From contig NZ_CAXUSG020000006.1 in the NCBI RefSeq assembly GCF_964253915.1, positions 248,001 through 312,000 of the forward strand: a stretch of DNA of 64,000 nt, read 5' to 3'. Below are positions 62,394 through 64,000 of this stretch, piece by piece (the first letter of the stretch is position 1; each line of letters opens with the position of its first letter). The notes under the pieces are model-generated. The model saw only the letters and a list, made by a program, of their open reading frames with translations, was not told the DNA's origin and made no database searches. The stretch is from Metarhizobium sp964253915 (GTDB lineage Bacteria > Pseudomonadota > Alphaproteobacteria > Rhizobiales > Rhizobiaceae). The translations under genes and the position numbers were made by a program.

Positions 62394-62723
62394 ATGAACA
62401 TCGCCGAGACTCGCCGAGAGGGCAACCTTATTGTTTCGCCAAACGGCAGAATAGACAGCATGACGTCGGGTGTGTTCGACCGTCATCTTGCCGCTGTCAT
62501 CGATCGTGGCGATACCAACATCATCGTCGATCTTGCCGGGCTGGAATATATCAGCAGCACCGGATTGTCGGTTTTCCTGTCGGCTGCAAAGAAGATCCGT
62601 GCAACCGGAGGGCGAATGGCATTGACCGGCCTTAACAGTCGTATCCGTTTGGTATTCGAAATGAGTGGTTTCTTAAGGCTATTTCCGATTTATCCGACCG
62701 TGGATGCGGCCCTCGCCGGATGA
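62394..62723 (+). CDS. STAS-domain protein (anti-sigma antagonist type)
   Basis: The 109-residue protein is a single STAS domain with SPNGRIDSMTSGVFD and the phospho-acceptor motif LEYISSTGLSVFL (Ser at about 59-60). It is the likely partner of the HATPase encoded divergently at 61231. The ATG at 62394 is used because the family N-terminus begins there; the frame stays open upstream to 62082 but overlaps the divergent gene. It is 141 bp upstream of tssH on the same strand. Confidence 0.88.
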   Translation: MNIAETRREGNLIVSPNGRIDSMTSGVFDRHLAAVIDRGDTNIIVDLAGLEYISSTGLSVFLSAAKKIRATGGRMALTGLNSRIRLVFEMSGFLRLFPIYPTVDAALAG

Positions 62724-62864
62724 CCCAATTTTGGACATGGACTTTTAGGGGCAAATCGGTTCTAGCTTTCCAAGTCGCAACAAGAGCGACCGAATTGTCA
62801 TAATAGTTTTTCAAGTCATGCGTCACTATTTGCTTGGCGCCCTGCAGCATGAGAGGGGATATGC

Positions 62865-64000
62865 TTGCTTAACGTTGACTTGCAATCGTTGATCGCACGC
62901 CTCAATCCGATTTGCCGTTCGACACTCGAAGGTGCAGTCGGTCTGACGTTGTCGCGCACGCATTATAACGTCGAGATCGAGCACTGGCTGGTCAAGCTTC
63001 TCGAATCCGCCGACACCGACATTGCCGCGATCCTGCGGCATTTCGAAATCGACGCGGGCCGTCTGGCCGCCGACCTCAACAAGGTGCTCGATCGCCAGAA
63101 GACCGGCAACAGCCGTTCTCCGGCGCTGGCCCCCAACATTATCAAGTGGATGCGTGAAGCCTGGATCTTCACGTCGCTGCAATACAATGAGCGGGCCGTG
63201 CGCAGCGGCCATCTGCTGACCGCACTTCTGTGCGACGACACGCTCGCTGCCTTGGCGCGCGACGCATCTTCGCAATTTGCCCGTATCAATGCCGAGGCAC
63301 TGCGGACTTCGGTCGGCAAGATCACCTCCGGTACTAGCGAAGCCGGTGCCGCGGCGGCGGCTGCAAGTGGCAGCGCCGGCGCACCGTCCGTGGATGGCCA
63401 GGCTCGCCCGGCCGTCGTCTCCGGATCGGCGCTCGACCAGTACACCATCAACCTGACGGCGCGGGCCCGCGAGGGCAAGATCGATCCGGTTCTCGGCCGT
63501 GACGCCGAAACCCGCCAGATCGTCGACATCCTGACCCGCCGCCGCCAGAACAACCCGATCCTCACCGGCGAAGCCGGCGTCGGCAAGACGGCCGTCGTCG
63601 AAGGTTTTGCCCTGAAGATCGCGGCCGGCGACGTGCCCCCGGCTCTCAAGGACGTCGAACTTCTGTCGCTCGATCTCGGCCTGCTGCAGGCCGGTGCCGG
63701 CATGAAGGGCGAATTCGAGAACCGGCTCAAGAACGTCATCGAAGAGGTGAAGGCCTCTCCGCGGCCGATCATCATGTTCATCGACGAAGCCCATACGCTG
63801 ATCGGCGCGGGCGGTGCGGCTGGCCAGAACGATGCCGCCAACCTGCTGAAGCCGGCGCTGGCACGTGGCGAAATGCGCACGATCGCCGCCACGACCTGGG
63901 CCGAATACAAGAAATACTTCGAGCGCGACCCGGCCCTGACCCGCCGTTTCCAGGTGGTCAAGGTCGACGAACCGGGCGACGAGGCAGCCATCGGCATGAT
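62865..64000 (+). CDS. tssH: T6SS ClpV ATPase TssH (partial, runs off window end)
   Basis: TssH is the AAA+ unfoldase that disassembles the contracted TssB/C sheath. The 378 visible codons include the Clp N-terminal domain (about 1-150, VDLQSLIARLNPICRSTLEG in part), a Gly/Ala-rich linker (about 160-185), and the first AAA domain with Walker A TGEAGVGKTAVVEG and Walker B IMFIDEAHTL, then TRRFQVV. The start is TTG at 62865, close behind GAGAGGGGA; the ATG at 62861 is out of frame and stops after three codons. The remainder of the gene lies past base 64000. Confidence 0.92.
   Translation, partial: MLNVDLQSLIARLNPICRSTLEGAVGLTLSRTHYNVEIEHWLVKLLESADTDIAAILRHFEIDAGRLAADLNKVLDRQKTGNSRSPALAPNIIKWMREAWIFTSLQYNERAVRSGHLLTALLCDDTLAALARDASSQFARINAEALRTSVGKITSGTSEAGAAAAAASGSAGAPSVDGQARPAVVSGSALDQYTINLTARAREGKIDPVLGRDAETRQIVDILTRRRQNNPILTGEAGVGKTAVVEGFALKIAAGDVPPALKDVELLSLDLGLLQAGAGMKGEFENRLKNVIEEVKASPRPIIMFIDEAHTLIGAGGAAGQNDAANLLKPALARGEMRTIAATTWAEYKKYFERDPALTRRFQVVKVDEPGDEAAIGM

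Noticed and set aside
62861..62872. ATG at 62861 as the tssH start
   Set aside because: It is out of frame with ClpV and stops after three codons; TTG 62865 is in frame and has a ribosome site.

Overview
The window looks like a Rhizobiaceae replicon (Rhizobium/Agrobacterium/Neorhizobium-like): high GC, type III glutamine synthetase (GlnT), a RepA/RepB partition pair of the rhizobial repABC type with a matching parS palindrome, an intergenic palindromic repeat typical of rhizobia, and an Agrobacterium-style (imp) type VI secretion cluster with PpkA-like kinase, Fha and a TssL carrying a threonine at position 14. It could be a chromosome, chromid or megaplasmid; the sequence does not decide which. 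No rRNA, tRNA, CRISPR array or insertion sequence was seen.

Layout. 1-1.4 kb: end of glnT, then purU. 1.7-7.5 kb: mgtC-like gene diverging from a complete branched-chain 2-oxoacid dehydrogenase operon (E1 alpha, E1 beta, E2, E3). 7.6-10 kb: repA and repB with parS sites but no repC. 10.2-14.4 kb: TetR regulator diverging from a large phospholipid-repair fusion (LplT-like MFS + acyltransferase + acyl-ACP synthetase), with operator-like palindromes and a third parS-like site between them. 14.4-30.5 kb: housekeeping and accessory metabolism (DUF4344 metallopeptidase, YigZ-like protein, glutaryl-CoA dehydrogenase with its divergent LysR regulator, SDR, PhnD-like binding protein, Tim44-like membrane protein, metY, DUF4214 protein, SfnB-like flavoprotein, serine hydrolase, FAD-NAD(P)-binding protein, GST, HAD phosphatase, small membrane proteins). 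30.8-38.4 kb: pbpC and a bacterial alpha-2-macroglobulin with intact thioester motif.

38.7-64 kb is the most interesting part: a type VI secretion locus bracketed by partner-switching regulators. The left bracket is a PP2C phosphatase gene diverging from a tightly coupled five-gene operon: a degenerate HATPase-like protein, a degenerate STAS domain fused to a SAM methyltransferase, a membrane sensor PP2C phosphatase, an intact HATPase kinase and an intact STAS protein. The T6SS core runs leftward from 62.3 to 44.8 kb as one apparent 13-gene operon: pseudo-PP2C/HATPase fusion, PAAR, zinc-ribbon methyltransferase, fha, tssJ, tssK, tssL, short IcmF, tssM, tssF, tssG, methyltransferase with C-terminal regulatory region, Ser/Thr kinase. 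The right bracket is the HATPase fusion at the operon head, diverging from a STAS gene followed by tssH (clpV), which runs off the end. tssA, tssB, tssC, tssE, hcp and vgrG are not in the window and probably lie beyond tssH.

The genes suggest two phosphorylation layers on one secretion machine: threonine kinase/Fha/TssL signalling as in Agrobacterium, and serine partner switching by HATPase-STAS-PP2C modules, with methyltransferases as possible outputs. The tssL reading frame appears to start at a CTG codon behind a perfect Shine-Dalgarno sequence; this start restores the conserved N-terminus including Thr14.
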